The notes under the pieces were generated by a model. The model worked only from the letters and a program-made list of their open reading frames with translations, had not been told where the DNA came from and did no database searches. The translations under genes and the position numbers were made by a program. Below are positions 1 through 6,708 of a DNA stretch of 21,492 nucleotides, in pieces (positions within the stretch are counted from its first letter, which is position 1; every line of letters begins with the position of its first letter). The stretch covers positions 1 to 21,492 of the forward strand of contig DATLBC010000086.1 of the NCBI GenBank assembly GCA_035527095.1. The letters run 5' to 3'. The stretch is from Sva-07 sp035527095. Its GTDB lineage: Bacteria; Actinomycetota; Acidimicrobiia; Acidimicrobiales; Ilumatobacteraceae.

Positions 1-1024
1 CCGGGGGGACAGTGGAGCCGAGGGCGCCGAGATAGGCGTCGTAGCCCTTCGAGCTGGGATGGAACGAGGCCGTCGACACGTTCAGCGGGCCGTCGGTCCA
101 GTGCTCGCGGACCGTGCCGTCCGCGAGCCGACTGCGCCGGAACGAGTCGCCGAACACTGCATCGTTCACGAATCGGTCACGCTGCCAGAACCGGCAGGCG
201 CCATGGTTGTCGAACTCGTCGGCAACGTCGACGTAGCGGATGTCAGCACCGGTCCAGCCTCGTGCCCGCGCCGTGGCCACCTCGATCTCGTGGTTGAGCA
301 GGTCGACCTGGTCGTCGATCCAATCGGCCTCGTCGCCGCTGATCCCGGTGACGCCGTCGCAGCGACCATTGCCCTGCATCAGACGTGGGTAGCCGAGCAC
401 TCGAACGGTGATGTCGGGGAACTGCTCGCCGATCGCACGGTACGTCGCAACGAGGTCCTCGCGAATCTGCTCGAGGTTGGCCATCTGGTTCTTCGACGAG
501 TCGTGGCAGCGCACCGAGGTGATGCACCGCGTCAGGGCACCTGGCCAGTTCTCGTCACGGACAGTGCGAAGGTCGTTGCCGCCGATCGTCATCGTCACCA
601 GGGTCCCCCCACCGTCGCCGGGGATTTCGGCCGCACGCACCTGAGCGGGGATCTCACGAATGACCGCGCCCGCGCAGGCGATGAACATCGATTCGGCGCC
701 GAGCTCCGCCGCAAGCCGCGGACCCGGTGTCTCGTCGAGTTCACGCTGACACGCGCTGGATCCCAATCGAGTGGCGCGGTCGAACGAGTGCGCCTCGGGG
801 CCGTGGTCGTCGTACGACGACGCGTTGCGGTGAATGCCACTACCCGAGCTGTACGAGTCGCCGAGCGTGACGACCAGCTCGATTCGCGCAAGCGATGATG
901 CCGCGGTTGCCTCCGGCCGAGCCGACACCGGAGCGCCGACCACAACAACACCGATCGCCGCCGCGGCTGCGGCAACGAAGAAGGAGGAGGTCGAACGGCG
1001 CACCTGATTCAGGTTAGGCGCCAT
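1..1024 (-). CDS. Secreted SGNH/GDSL-family esterase or lipase (3' end beyond window)
   Basis: An open frame reads on the minus strand from ATG at 1024 to the window edge: 341 residues, no stop. Residues 1-36 look like a signal peptide (basic start, alanine/valine-rich core, VSA-type cleavage site), so the enzyme is probably exported. The SGNH blocks are visible: GDSYSSG with Ser57 as likely nucleophile, TIGGND (146-151) carrying the oxyanion Gly and Asn, and FHP (321-323) with His322 as likely catalytic base. At least six cysteines follow, as in disulfide-bonded Streptomyces-type secreted esterases. Family knowledge gives hydrolysis of ester bonds in lipids or acylated carbohydrates; the substrate cannot be read here. 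It follows the thioesterase gene by 69 nt on the same strand. The C-terminus is missing, but all catalytic blocks are present. Confidence 0.9.
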   Translation of the reverse strand, partial: MAPNLNQVRRSTSSFFVAAAAAAIGVVVVGAPVSARPEATAASSLARIELVVTLGDSYSSGSGIHRNASSYDDHGPEAHSFDRATRLGSSACQRELDETPGPRLAAELGAESMFIACAGAVIREIPAQVRAAEIPGDGGGTLVTMTIGGNDLRTVRDENWPGALTRCITSVRCHDSSKNQMANLEQIREDLVATYRAIGEQFPDITVRVLGYPRLMQGNGRCDGVTGISGDEADWIDDQVDLLNHEIEVATARARGWTGADIRYVDVADEFDNHGACRFWQRDRFVNDAVFGDSFRRSRLADGTVREHWTDGPLNVSTASFHPSSKGYDAYLGALGSTVPP

Positions 1025-1093
1025 GACCAGACGTGACGACGTCGCCACCGGACGTCACATCGACCGGTCGCCGCGGCGTCATCGAGGCTGCAA

Positions 1094-1915
1094 TCAGGCG
1101 TCGCGTCGACGGCGGACCAGCACTTCCTGGGCAATCGTCGCCACCTGCAGCCCGTCGTGGCGGATCACATCGCCAGTCACGAGACCACGGCCTCGATTGA
1201 CCCCGTGTGACCGCGTGGCAAACCAGTGCCACTGCGAGGGATCGGTCGGTCGCTCGAACCAGACCGAATGGTCGAGGCTTGCGCCCTGGAACAGTTTGCG
1301 GTCGCCCGTGTCGCCGGCGAAGTCCGGGTGCGACGACCGCGCCGCCCGGGACGGCGCAGCGTCCGACATGAACGCAAGTGCGCACTGATGGTCGGCGGGG
1401 TCGTCGCCCATGTCGGCATCGAGGCGGATCCAGTACCCCATCGTGCCGTCGTCGAGGAACGTCGCCTTGCGCAACAGCAGCCCGGCCCACGAATGGTCGA
1501 GCAACGACGGATCGTCGGGCGCGGGCAACCCAGCTGGGAGCGTGGCGACCGCGACATCGGCTTCGTCCTCGAGCACGTGGAACGACACCGACAAGTTGAG
1601 GATCGCTCCGGCCGACTGCCGAGCGACCACCTGGCGGGTGCTGAACGATCGACCGTCGCGCAGTCGCTCGACCTCGTAACGGATCGGCTCCTCGGTGGCA
1701 CCCGGCCGGATGAAGTACGAATGCAGCGAGTGGGCGGCCCGATCGGGGTCGACCGTGCGGGCTGCGGCACGTAGCGCTTGGGCGACCACCTGGCCGCCGA
1801 AGAGCCGGCCACCCCACGGGTAGCGAGCGGCGATCCCGACGTAGGTGTCGGGCCCGTGCGGTTCCAGTTGCAGGAGTTCACTGAACTCGATGTCGTGGAT
1901 CTTCCGCGTGGGCAT
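1094..1915 (-). CDS. tesB: Acyl-CoA thioesterase II, TesB-like
   Basis: A 273-residue protein with two hot-dog domains, close to the usual TesB length of about 285. It should hydrolyse acyl-CoA to free acid and CoA in the cytoplasm. The N-terminal domain carries GGRLFGGQVVAQAL (about 35-48), and the C-terminal domain carries SLDHSVWFERP (214-223) and AQE (262-264). By comparison with E. coli TesB, Asp215, Ser236 (in place of Thr) and Gln263 would form the catalytic set. I chose ATG at 1915 (MPTRKIHD). An in-frame start at 1972 would add 19 residues with no family similarity and overlap the upstream regulator gene. The gene lies 40 nt downstream of that CRP-like regulator, so cotranscription is plausible, although a CACACT hexamer 6 nt before the start would also suit a leaderless promoter. 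Confidence 0.92.
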   Translation of the reverse strand: MPTRKIHDIEFSELLQLEPHGPDTYVGIAARYPWGGRLFGGQVVAQALRAAARTVDPDRAAHSLHSYFIRPGATEEPIRYEVERLRDGRSFSTRQVVARQSAGAILNLSVSFHVLEDEADVAVATLPAGLPAPDDPSLLDHSWAGLLLRKATFLDDGTMGYWIRLDADMGDDPADHQCALAFMSDAAPSRAARSSHPDFAGDTGDRKLFQGASLDHSVWFERPTDPSQWHWFATRSHGVNRGRGLVTGDVIRHDGLQVATIAQEVLVRRRRDA

Positions 1916-1955
1916 TCGCCCAGTGTGACATCGCAGACGGACCTGCGCCGCAACC

Positions 1956-2612
1956 TCAGGGGGCGGTGGCAACGAGTCGGTTCAGGCCGACCACATCGAC
2001 CACGGTGATGCACCCGCGCCTCGTCTCGACGAGTCCGGCCCGTCGGAAACGGGCCAGCGCCCGCGCCGTCGATTCCCTGGTTGCGCCGATCCACGCTGCG
2101 AGATCGCTCTGCGTGAGCGCGAGATCGAAGCTGCCGTCCGCCCGGTCGTGGCGCATTCGCATGGAGGCGAGTTCGACCAGCATCCTTCCGGTGCGCACCA
2201 CCGCGCTGTCGGAGTTGCGCGTCACGAGCCGTTCATTCGCTCGACGCAGCTCTGCGCTCAGGCTCTGGCACACCGACACCGACAGGTGAGGTTCGGCGAC
2301 GAGAAGATCCATGAATCGATCGGCGCGAAGCACCGCAACCACCGTGGGATCGAGCGCAGCTGCGGTTGCGGACCGCGGTCGACCATCGATCGCCGACAAC
2401 TCACCGAACTCGTCGCCCGATGTCTTGATCCCGATGAGCAGCTCGCGTCCCGACGGCATCGTGAGAAAGAGCCGCACCCGACCCTCGATACAGGCATAGA
2501 CACTTTGTGAGCGATCGCCCTCGACGAACATCAGATCGCCCGGCGCGAAGCTCCGGCGCTCGCCGAGATCAACGATCGCAGCTGCGACGGTCGAGTGCTG
2601 GATGGTGCGCAT
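1956..2612 (-). CDS. CRP/FNR-family transcription regulator, probably cAMP-binding
   Basis: A 218-residue protein. Residues about 10-120 form a cyclic-nucleotide-binding domain and about 135-210 a winged helix-turn-helix. The phosphate-binding cassette reads FGELSAIDGRPRSATA (69-84). It keeps Glu71, Arg80 and Ser81 in the positions of E. coli CRP Glu72, Arg82 and Ser83, which contact cAMP. The recognition helix TRESTAR (178-184) keeps the Arg-Glu-x3-Arg pattern that reads TGTGA. There is no FNR-type N-terminal cysteine cluster, so oxygen sensing through Fe-S is unlikely. ATG at 2612 is preceded by GGAGGG, a good ribosome site; a longer in-frame reading up to 2939 would run through the divergent gene and was rejected. 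It is divergent from the gene at 2734, with a CRP-like palindrome between them. Confidence 0.92.
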   Translation of the reverse strand: MRTIQHSTVAAAIVDLGERRSFAPGDLMFVEGDRSQSVYACIEGRVRLFLTMPSGRELLIGIKTSGDEFGELSAIDGRPRSATAAALDPTVVAVLRADRFMDLLVAEPHLSVSVCQSLSAELRRANERLVTRNSDSAVVRTGRMLVELASMRMRHDRADGSFDLALTQSDLAAWIGATRESTARALARFRRAGLVETRRGCITVVDVVGLNRLVATAP

Positions 2613-2653
2613 TGCCCTCCATTCGCGCCCCGGGACCTCCCACCACCCCGGTG

Positions 2654-2669
2654 TGTGATCCAGGTCATA
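2654..2669. promoter_or_regulatory. CRP-type operator candidate between divergent genes
   Basis: TGTGATCCAGGTCATA fits TGTGA-N6-TCACA with one mismatch in the ten fixed positions. It lies 42 nt upstream of the regulator start and 65 nt upstream of the plus-strand gene at 2734. If CATGCT (2691-2696) is the -10 of the plus-strand gene, transcription would begin near 2703 and the site would be centred close to -41.5, the class II CRP activation position. The core TGATCCAGGTCA also resembles FNR/DNR boxes, but the neighbouring regulator's recognition helix is of CRP type. Confidence 0.6.
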
Positions 2670-2733
2670 GACCGTAGCTCGGAACAAGCGCATGCTGGAA
2701 CGGGCACGACAACCGCCACGACAGGAGCACAAC

Positions 2734-3360
2734 ATGTACATCTTCAGCCGTTCGACCATCGCCGCACTCGGACGACAGTTCGACGCGTTTCCCGCCGCTG
2801 TCGGTGTCGCGGACATGGTCACCAAGCTGACCGGCCACGAGGTCAACGTGTTCGCTGGACGCTTCGGCGCCCCGCAGGGCAGCGTGATGTGGAGTGCTCG
2901 GGTCGAATCGATGACCGAGTTGCAGGGCATCACCGACAAGCTGATGGCCGATGCCGGCTACCTCGAGATGCTCGAGTCGATGAACGGGCTCTTCATGGCT
3001 CCCAGCGAGGACCGACTGGGCCGGGTACTGACCGGACCGATCGACGGCCCGACGTCGAAGTACTACGGCGTCACGCGCGCCGCAATGGCCAACGGCAAGC
3101 AGGCCGACGCCATGGCATTCGGTGTCAAGACGGCGGAGTACATCGGCACGTCGCTCGGCACGCAGTCGGCGTTCACGAAGTCCAACTACGGGGGCTTCAA
3201 CGACGTGACGTGGATCATCGGCTTCGACACCGAGGCCGACGTGGACGCCTTCGACGACTGGCAGATGACCGACAGCGGCTACCACGACATCGTCGCCGAG
3301 GCCGGCGGCCTCTTCGTCGAGAACAGCGGCCACACCAGCCTGATCGAGAAGATCAACTGA
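2734..3360 (+). CDS. Unknown protein made of two duplicated halves (dimeric alpha/beta-barrel-like)
   Basis: I do not recognise this 208-residue protein. It has no signal peptide or membrane segment and should be cytoplasmic. Its two halves look homologous. The first (about 2-105) contains AGYLEMLESMNGLF; the second (about 107-208) contains SGYHDIVAEAGGLF at the matching place, each preceded by a Trp-containing strand and an acidic helix and followed by a short helix. Such a strand-helix-strand repeat with a late Tyr/Phe/Gly-rich stretch resembles NIPSNAP or antibiotic-biosynthesis-monooxygenase ferredoxin-like folds, but that is inference. ATG at 2734 has AGGAG 8 nt upstream. It is divergent from the CRP-like regulator and probably under its control through the palindrome at 2654-2669. 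A pair of hairpins follows the gene. Confidence 0.85.
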   Translation: MYIFSRSTIAALGRQFDAFPAAVGVADMVTKLTGHEVNVFAGRFGAPQGSVMWSARVESMTELQGITDKLMADAGYLEMLESMNGLFMAPSEDRLGRVLTGPIDGPTSKYYGVTRAAMANGKQADAMAFGVKTAEYIGTSLGTQSAFTKSNYGGFNDVTWIIGFDTEADVDAFDDWQMTDSGYHDIVAEAGGLFVENSGHTSLIEKIN

Positions 3361-3364
3361 ACGC

Positions 3365-3386
3365 GGGCCGGTCGATTGATCGGCCC
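3365..3386 (+). terminator. Hairpin directly after the duplicated-fold gene
   Basis: GGGCCG (3365-3370) pairs with CGGCCC (3381-3386) around a 10-nt loop, starting 5 nt after the stop codon at 3360. There is no U tract. It is probably the first of two stacked hairpins ending transcription. Confidence 0.5.
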
Positions 3387-3394
3387 GGGTCCGT

Positions 3395-3429
3395 CGAGTC
3401 GGGGCGAACGCTCTCTTCGCCCCGACTCG
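3395..3429. terminator. Perfect 14-bp stem hairpin, probable terminator
   Basis: CGAGTCGGGGCGAA (3395-3408) is exactly complementary to TTCGCCCCGACTCG (3416-3429) with a 7-nt loop. It is the strongest simple hairpin I found in the window. It lies between two plus-strand genes and lacks a U tract, as is common in high-GC actinobacteria. Its right arm ends 3 nt before the proposed -10 (3433-3438) of the next gene and covers that promoter's -35 region. Confidence 0.7.
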
Positions 3430-3444
3430 CGTGATACTGGACCC

Positions 3445-4056
3445 ATGACAACGGTCGAGGTCTTCGCGGATATCACCTGCCCGTTCACGCACGTCGGGTT
3501 GAAGCGCGTGATCGATCACGTCGGCGCAATGACCACCCCAGCCGACGTCATCGTTCGTGCGTGGCCGCTCGAATGGGTCAATGGCGCACCTCTCGACGTG
3601 GCGGCCGTCGCCGTCAAGGCCGCCGCCCTCAGCGAGCAGCTCGGTGTCGACGACTTCTCGGGGCTGCGATCCGACCGGTGGCCGGCCACGACGATTCCTG
3701 CGCTGAACCTCGCAGCGAGCGGATACGAGCGCAACCCCGCGACCGGCCTCGCGGTGAGTCTTGAACTGCGCTCGGCCCTGTTCGAGCATGGCCACGACGT
3801 CAGCGATCCCGAGGTGCTCGCCCACATCGCCGCCACCCACGAGCTCGCCCCACCCCCGGCGCAGGCGAGCGCCGCGGTCACCACCGACTACGAGGCCGGC
3901 CGCGAACGCGGCGTGAAGGGGTCACCACACTTCTTCGTCGCGTCGGACGACTTCTTCTGTCCGGCACTCGACCTGGGCCACGACGACGAAGGGCATCTCA
4001 CCGCACGCTTCGATGCCGAGATGCTCGCCGCCTTCTTCGACCGCATCGACGCCTGA
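3445..4056 (+). CDS. DsbA-fold (FrnE/HCCA-isomerase-like) protein with a single active-site cysteine
   Basis: A 203-residue cytoplasmic protein of the DsbA-like thioredoxin superfamily. The first strand leads to DITCPFTHVG (9-18), the place where FrnE-type oxidoreductases carry CPWC. Here Cys12 is kept and the second cysteine is Thr15, so ordinary dithiol exchange at this motif is not possible. A monothiol reaction or a glutathione/mycothiol-dependent transfer is more likely. The C-terminal part has VKGSPHFFV, the cis-proline loop typical of the fold, followed by a further cysteine in FFCPALDL. ATG at 3445 was chosen because a GATACT hexamer lies exactly 6 nt upstream and no ribosome site is seen, which suits a leaderless message. 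An upstream start at 3376 would include the terminator hairpin. Substrate unknown. Confidence 0.85.
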   Translation: MTTVEVFADITCPFTHVGLKRVIDHVGAMTTPADVIVRAWPLEWVNGAPLDVAAVAVKAAALSEQLGVDDFSGLRSDRWPATTIPALNLAASGYERNPATGLAVSLELRSALFEHGHDVSDPEVLAHIAATHELAPPPAQASAAVTTDYEAGRERGVKGSPHFFVASDDFFCPALDLGHDDEGHLTARFDAEMLAAFFDRIDA

Positions 4057-4114
4057 ATCCAACGACTCCACGCAGGCCGAGTCGCCTCGCCGCGCCGTCT
4101 GCCAGACTGCGTTG

Positions 4115-4573
4115 ATGAACGCACCGACCCAGATGGCGCCCGGGCGGAACGGTCCACTGAAGGTCATCGGCAACATCTTGTGGTTTCTCCTGGCCGGGAT
4201 CTGGATGGCGATCGCCTACGTCATCTCCGGGGTCCTCATGTGCATCACCATCATCGGGATCCCCTTCGGCGTGCAGGCGTTCAAGCTCGCCGGCTACGCG
4301 CTCTGGCCATTCGGACGAACTGTCGTCTACCGAACCGACCGGGACGAATCGCTGTCGTGTCTCGGCAACATCATCTGGCTCGTCCTTGCCGGGATCTGGT
4401 TGGCAATCGGCCATGTGATCACCGGGGTGCTGCTGTGCATCACCATCATCGGCATCCCGTTCGGCGTCGCTTCGTTCAAGCTCGCCGGGCTGGCCTTGAC
4501 CCCATTCGGCAAGACCGTGGTGAGGGCCGGCGCGCCGCTGCCTCCCCAAGCCCAGGTGTACCTGGCGCTCTGA
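4115..4573 (+). CDS. YccF-domain (DUF307) inner-membrane protein, two tandem repeats
   Basis: A 152-residue membrane protein with two copies of the YccF domain. The first is about residues 18-70 and the second about 86-138. Both contain CITIIGIPFGV followed by a FKLAG motif and a PFG-R/K-TVV end. Each repeat has two hydrophobic segments, so about four membrane passes. The YccF family is widespread but its function is unknown. The start ATG at 4115 is not preceded by a ribosome site; CAGACT lies 6 nt upstream, suggesting leaderless initiation. It follows the DsbA-fold gene by 58 nt on the same strand and is followed by a strong hairpin at 4585-4635. Confidence 0.93.
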   Translation: MNAPTQMAPGRNGPLKVIGNILWFLLAGIWMAIAYVISGVLMCITIIGIPFGVQAFKLAGYALWPFGRTVVYRTDRDESLSCLGNIIWLVLAGIWLAIGHVITGVLLCITIIGIPFGVASFKLAGLALTPFGKTVVRAGAPLPPQAQVYLAL

Positions 4574-4584
4574 GTCGACTTGCT

Positions 4585-4635
4585 GTCCGGGTGGGTGCCG
4601 TGTGGAGGGGGGTTCACGGCCGGCACCCACCGGAC
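4585..4635 (+). terminator. Strong hairpin after the YccF gene
   Basis: GTCCGGGTGGGTGCCG (4585-4600) pairs with CGGCACCCACCGGAC (4621-4635) as a 15-bp stem with one bulged G and a 20-nt G-rich loop. It begins 11 nt after the YccF stop and has no U tract. A U-less intrinsic terminator is the simplest reading. Confidence 0.65.
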
Positions 4636-4854
4636 TGCCTCGAGGACGGTACGCGCCGAATGTGTCGCCACGATGTCCGCCGAGTTGCCGCTCGGTGATC
4701 AGTCGCCGAACGGTTCCTGTACACCTCGCCCGGAGCCGATTCGTTGCGGTCGGACACCCGATCGTCGAGACGCGCTGTTCGTTGTCGAAGCTCGCGGGTC
4801 CGGCGGCGGCCTACTGTGGGGGCCTCGACACGGAGTCACCACGCGGAGGGGTAC
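4636..4854. other. Intergenic region upstream of the GlsB-like gene
   Basis: With the hairpin before it, this is the longest gene-free stretch of the window (4574-4854, 281 nt). I see no convincing small gene here. It holds a likely promoter for the next gene: TACTGT at 4812-4817 as a -10, no clear -35, a leader of about 30 nt and GGAGG near 4845-4849 as the ribosome site. Confidence 0.5.
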
Positions 4855-5157
4855 ATGGACATTGGAAGCTTGTTGGCAGCATTGGCGCTCGGATTCGTCG
4901 CCGGCGTGATCGGGCGGGCGGTCGTTCCCGGCGACGCGTTCCGCTCGTTCAGTGGATGGCAGTCGTGGTTGATCTCGACGCTGCTCGGCCTGATCGGTTC
5001 GCTGATCGGTTTCTGGGTCTTTGCCGGCCTGTTCGGAATCGGCGACGACGACAAGTTCGACTGGGGGGGCATCATCGGTGCGATCATCGGTGCGATCATC
5101 GTCGTCGCCGTCGGATCGTGGCTGTTCCGCAAGATCGCCAAACGCGACACCGTCTGA
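4855..5157 (+). CDS. GlsB/YeaQ/YmgE-family small membrane protein
   Basis: A 100-residue protein with three hydrophobic segments (about 4-22, 38-60 and 72-92). It carries the family's GFVAGVIGRAVVPGD stretch after the first segment and a GGIIGAIIGAII glycine-zipper-like third segment. The family (transglycosylase-associated protein, named for induction by stress) sits in the cytoplasmic membrane; its molecular role is not established. ATG at 4855 is supported by GGAGG 5-9 nt upstream, unlike many neighbours that seem leaderless. It is followed by the amidase gene after 38 nt. Confidence 0.93.
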   Translation: MDIGSLLAALALGFVAGVIGRAVVPGDAFRSFSGWQSWLISTLLGLIGSLIGFWVFAGLFGIGDDDKFDWGGIIGAIIGAIIVVAVGSWLFRKIAKRDTV

Positions 5158-5195
5158 GGCGCGGAGCACCCCGCCCGGCGTGATAGCACGTCGCC

Positions 5196-6674
5196 ATGGG
5201 GAACAACGCTGACGACACGCGGTGGCTCGATGCCACCGCGCACGCCCGCCTGGTGGCGACCCGAGAGGCGACCGCCACCGAACTCTGCGATGCCGCGATC
5301 TCGCGGGTCGAACGGCTCGATGGGCCGATCAACGCCGTGATCATGCGCTGGTTCGATCGGGCCCACCGCCAGGCCAAGGCGTTCGACGAGCTGCCGATCG
5401 CGTCCGAGCAACGTGAGGCGCCGTTCGCCGGAGTGCCGTTTCTGCTCAAGGACCTCCACAATCACGTCGCCGGGCTGCCGCTCACCTCAGGCAACCGCGC
5501 CGCCTGCGAGGCCACGCCGTTGTCGACGCACGATTCGAATCTTGTCGTGCACTTCCGCAACGCCGGTCTGATCACGCTCGGGCGGAGCAACAGCCCCGAG
5601 TTCGGCAGCCTCCCGGTGACCGAACCGCTCGCGTACGGTCCGACTCGGAATCCATGGGACACCGAACACACCCCAGGGGGGTCGAGCGGCGGCGCCGCCG
5701 CCGCGGTCGCAGCCGGGATGGTGCCGATCGCGCATGCGAGCGACGGTGGCGGCTCGATCCGGATCCCGGCGTCATGTTGTGGGCTCGTCGGTTTGAAGCC
5801 GTCACAGGGTCGGGTGTCGATGGGCCCCGAGCGCGACGAATCCGGGTTGTCGACACAGCTGTGTGTCAGCCGGTCGGTGCGTGACACCGCCCGAATGCTC
5901 GATGCGGTCCACGGTCCGGGAGTCGGCGACAGCGTCATCGCCCCGACGCCGAGTAGGGTCTATGTCGGCGAGGTGGGAGTCGATCCTGGCCGCCTGCGCA
6001 TCGGGCTGCTCGACCGACATCCGATGGGCGGTGACCTCCATCCCGACTGCGTTGCTGCGGTTCGCTCCGCCGCCGGCCTGCTCGAGGGGCTCGGACACGA
6101 CGTCTCGCTCGGCCATCCGCCGATCCTCGAAGACGCCGAGTTCCCGCGTCGCTTCGCTGCGATGTGGGCGGCGTTGATGGCCGTCGGCATCGATGCCCTC
6201 GGCCAGACGATCGGCCACCCACTCACCGCCGACGAGGTCGAGCCCGTCAACTGGGCGCAGGGCGAGTACGCCGGGCAGCTCTCGGCATCGCAGTACGCGA
6301 TGGCACTCGCCGCCGTCGGCCAGTACCGCCGTCATGTCCAGGGTTGGTGGGCCGAGGGGTGGGATCTCCTGCTGACTCCGACGTTGGCCACTCCCCCGCT
6401 GGCGATCGGCGGCCTCTACGGAGAGCAGAACGACGGCATCGATCCCGACAATCCGATGGCGCCGTCGATTCGCGCCGGTCGGTTCGTGGCTTTCACGCCT
6501 CAGTTCAATGCGTCGGGGCAGCCGGCGATCAGCCTGCCGTTGCACTGGAACGACGCCGGGCTGCCGATCGGCGTACAGCTCGTGGCTGCCTACGGCCGCG
6601 AGGACATGCTGATCCGCATCGCCGCCCAACTCGAGGCCGCCGCCCCCTGGGCCGACCGGCACCCGCCGACGTGA
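5196..6674 (+). CDS. Amidase-signature hydrolase, resembling 6-aminohexanoate cyclic dimer hydrolase (NylA)
   Basis: A 492-residue cytoplasmic enzyme of the amidase signature family, which cleaves C-N amide bonds through a Ser-cisSer-Lys triad. The signature is complete: Lys85 in FLLKDL, Ser163 in PGGSSGGA and Ser187 in DGGGSIRIPAS. The spacings Lys to Ser (78) and Ser to Ser (24) equal those I recall for NylA (Lys72, Ser150, Ser174). Length (NylA about 493), the start and the C-terminal block FNASGQPAISLPLHW...GVQLVAAYGRED also resemble NylA. A cyclic or linear amide such as a lactam-like oligomer is therefore plausible, but nylon-dimer activity is not proven. No other nylon genes are nearby. 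ATG at 5196 is the only start that fits the family. The stop codon abuts the palindromic repeat at 6673. Confidence 0.93.
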   Translation: MGNNADDTRWLDATAHARLVATREATATELCDAAISRVERLDGPINAVIMRWFDRAHRQAKAFDELPIASEQREAPFAGVPFLLKDLHNHVAGLPLTSGNRAACEATPLSTHDSNLVVHFRNAGLITLGRSNSPEFGSLPVTEPLAYGPTRNPWDTEHTPGGSSGGAAAAVAAGMVPIAHASDGGGSIRIPASCCGLVGLKPSQGRVSMGPERDESGLSTQLCVSRSVRDTARMLDAVHGPGVGDSVIAPTPSRVYVGEVGVDPGRLRIGLLDRHPMGGDLHPDCVAAVRSAAGLLEGLGHDVSLGHPPILEDAEFPRRFAAMWAALMAVGIDALGQTIGHPLTADEVEPVNWAQGEYAGQLSASQYAMALAAVGQYRRHVQGWWAEGWDLLLTPTLATPPLAIGGLYGEQNDGIDPDNPMAPSIRAGRFVAFTPQFNASGQPAISLPLHWNDAGLPIGVQLVAAYGREDMLIRIAAQLEAAAPWADRHPPT

Positions 6675-6708
6675 CGATTACATCAGGGGTCAGACCCGCG
6701 ATGTAATC
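6673..6708 (+). repeat. Nested palindromic repeat, copy 1 (between convergent amidase and P450 genes)
   Basis: GATTACATC (6676-6684) and GATGTAATC (6700-6708) are a perfect inverted repeat. Between them lies a second palindrome, GGGTCAGACCC (6687-6697 region). The element overlaps the amidase stop on one side and the P450 stop on the other, so it may also serve as a bidirectional terminator. Its first 26 nt recur in inverted orientation at 8032-8057 with two mismatches. Confidence 0.8.

Noticed and set aside
59..898. 279-codon open frame on the plus strand
   Set aside because: The minus strand here encodes a complete SGNH hydrolase with signal peptide and all catalytic blocks.
1025..1093. 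Short inverted repeats GTGACG/CGTCAC between the thioesterase and SGNH genes
   Set aside because: Stems of 6 bp in GC-rich DNA are too common to call a terminator or operator.
2613..2939. N-terminal extension of the CRP-like regulator by about 109 residues
   Set aside because: It would overlap the divergent gene and the operator, while ATG 2612 has a strong ribosome site and starts exactly at the domain.
2665..3840. 391-codon open frame on the minus strand
   Set aside because: It crosses two plus-strand genes, two hairpins and a promoter; no domain is seen.
4636..4854. Possible small gene before the GlsB-like gene
   Set aside because: Open frames here have no ribosome site, no leaderless -10 spacing and no recognisable composition.
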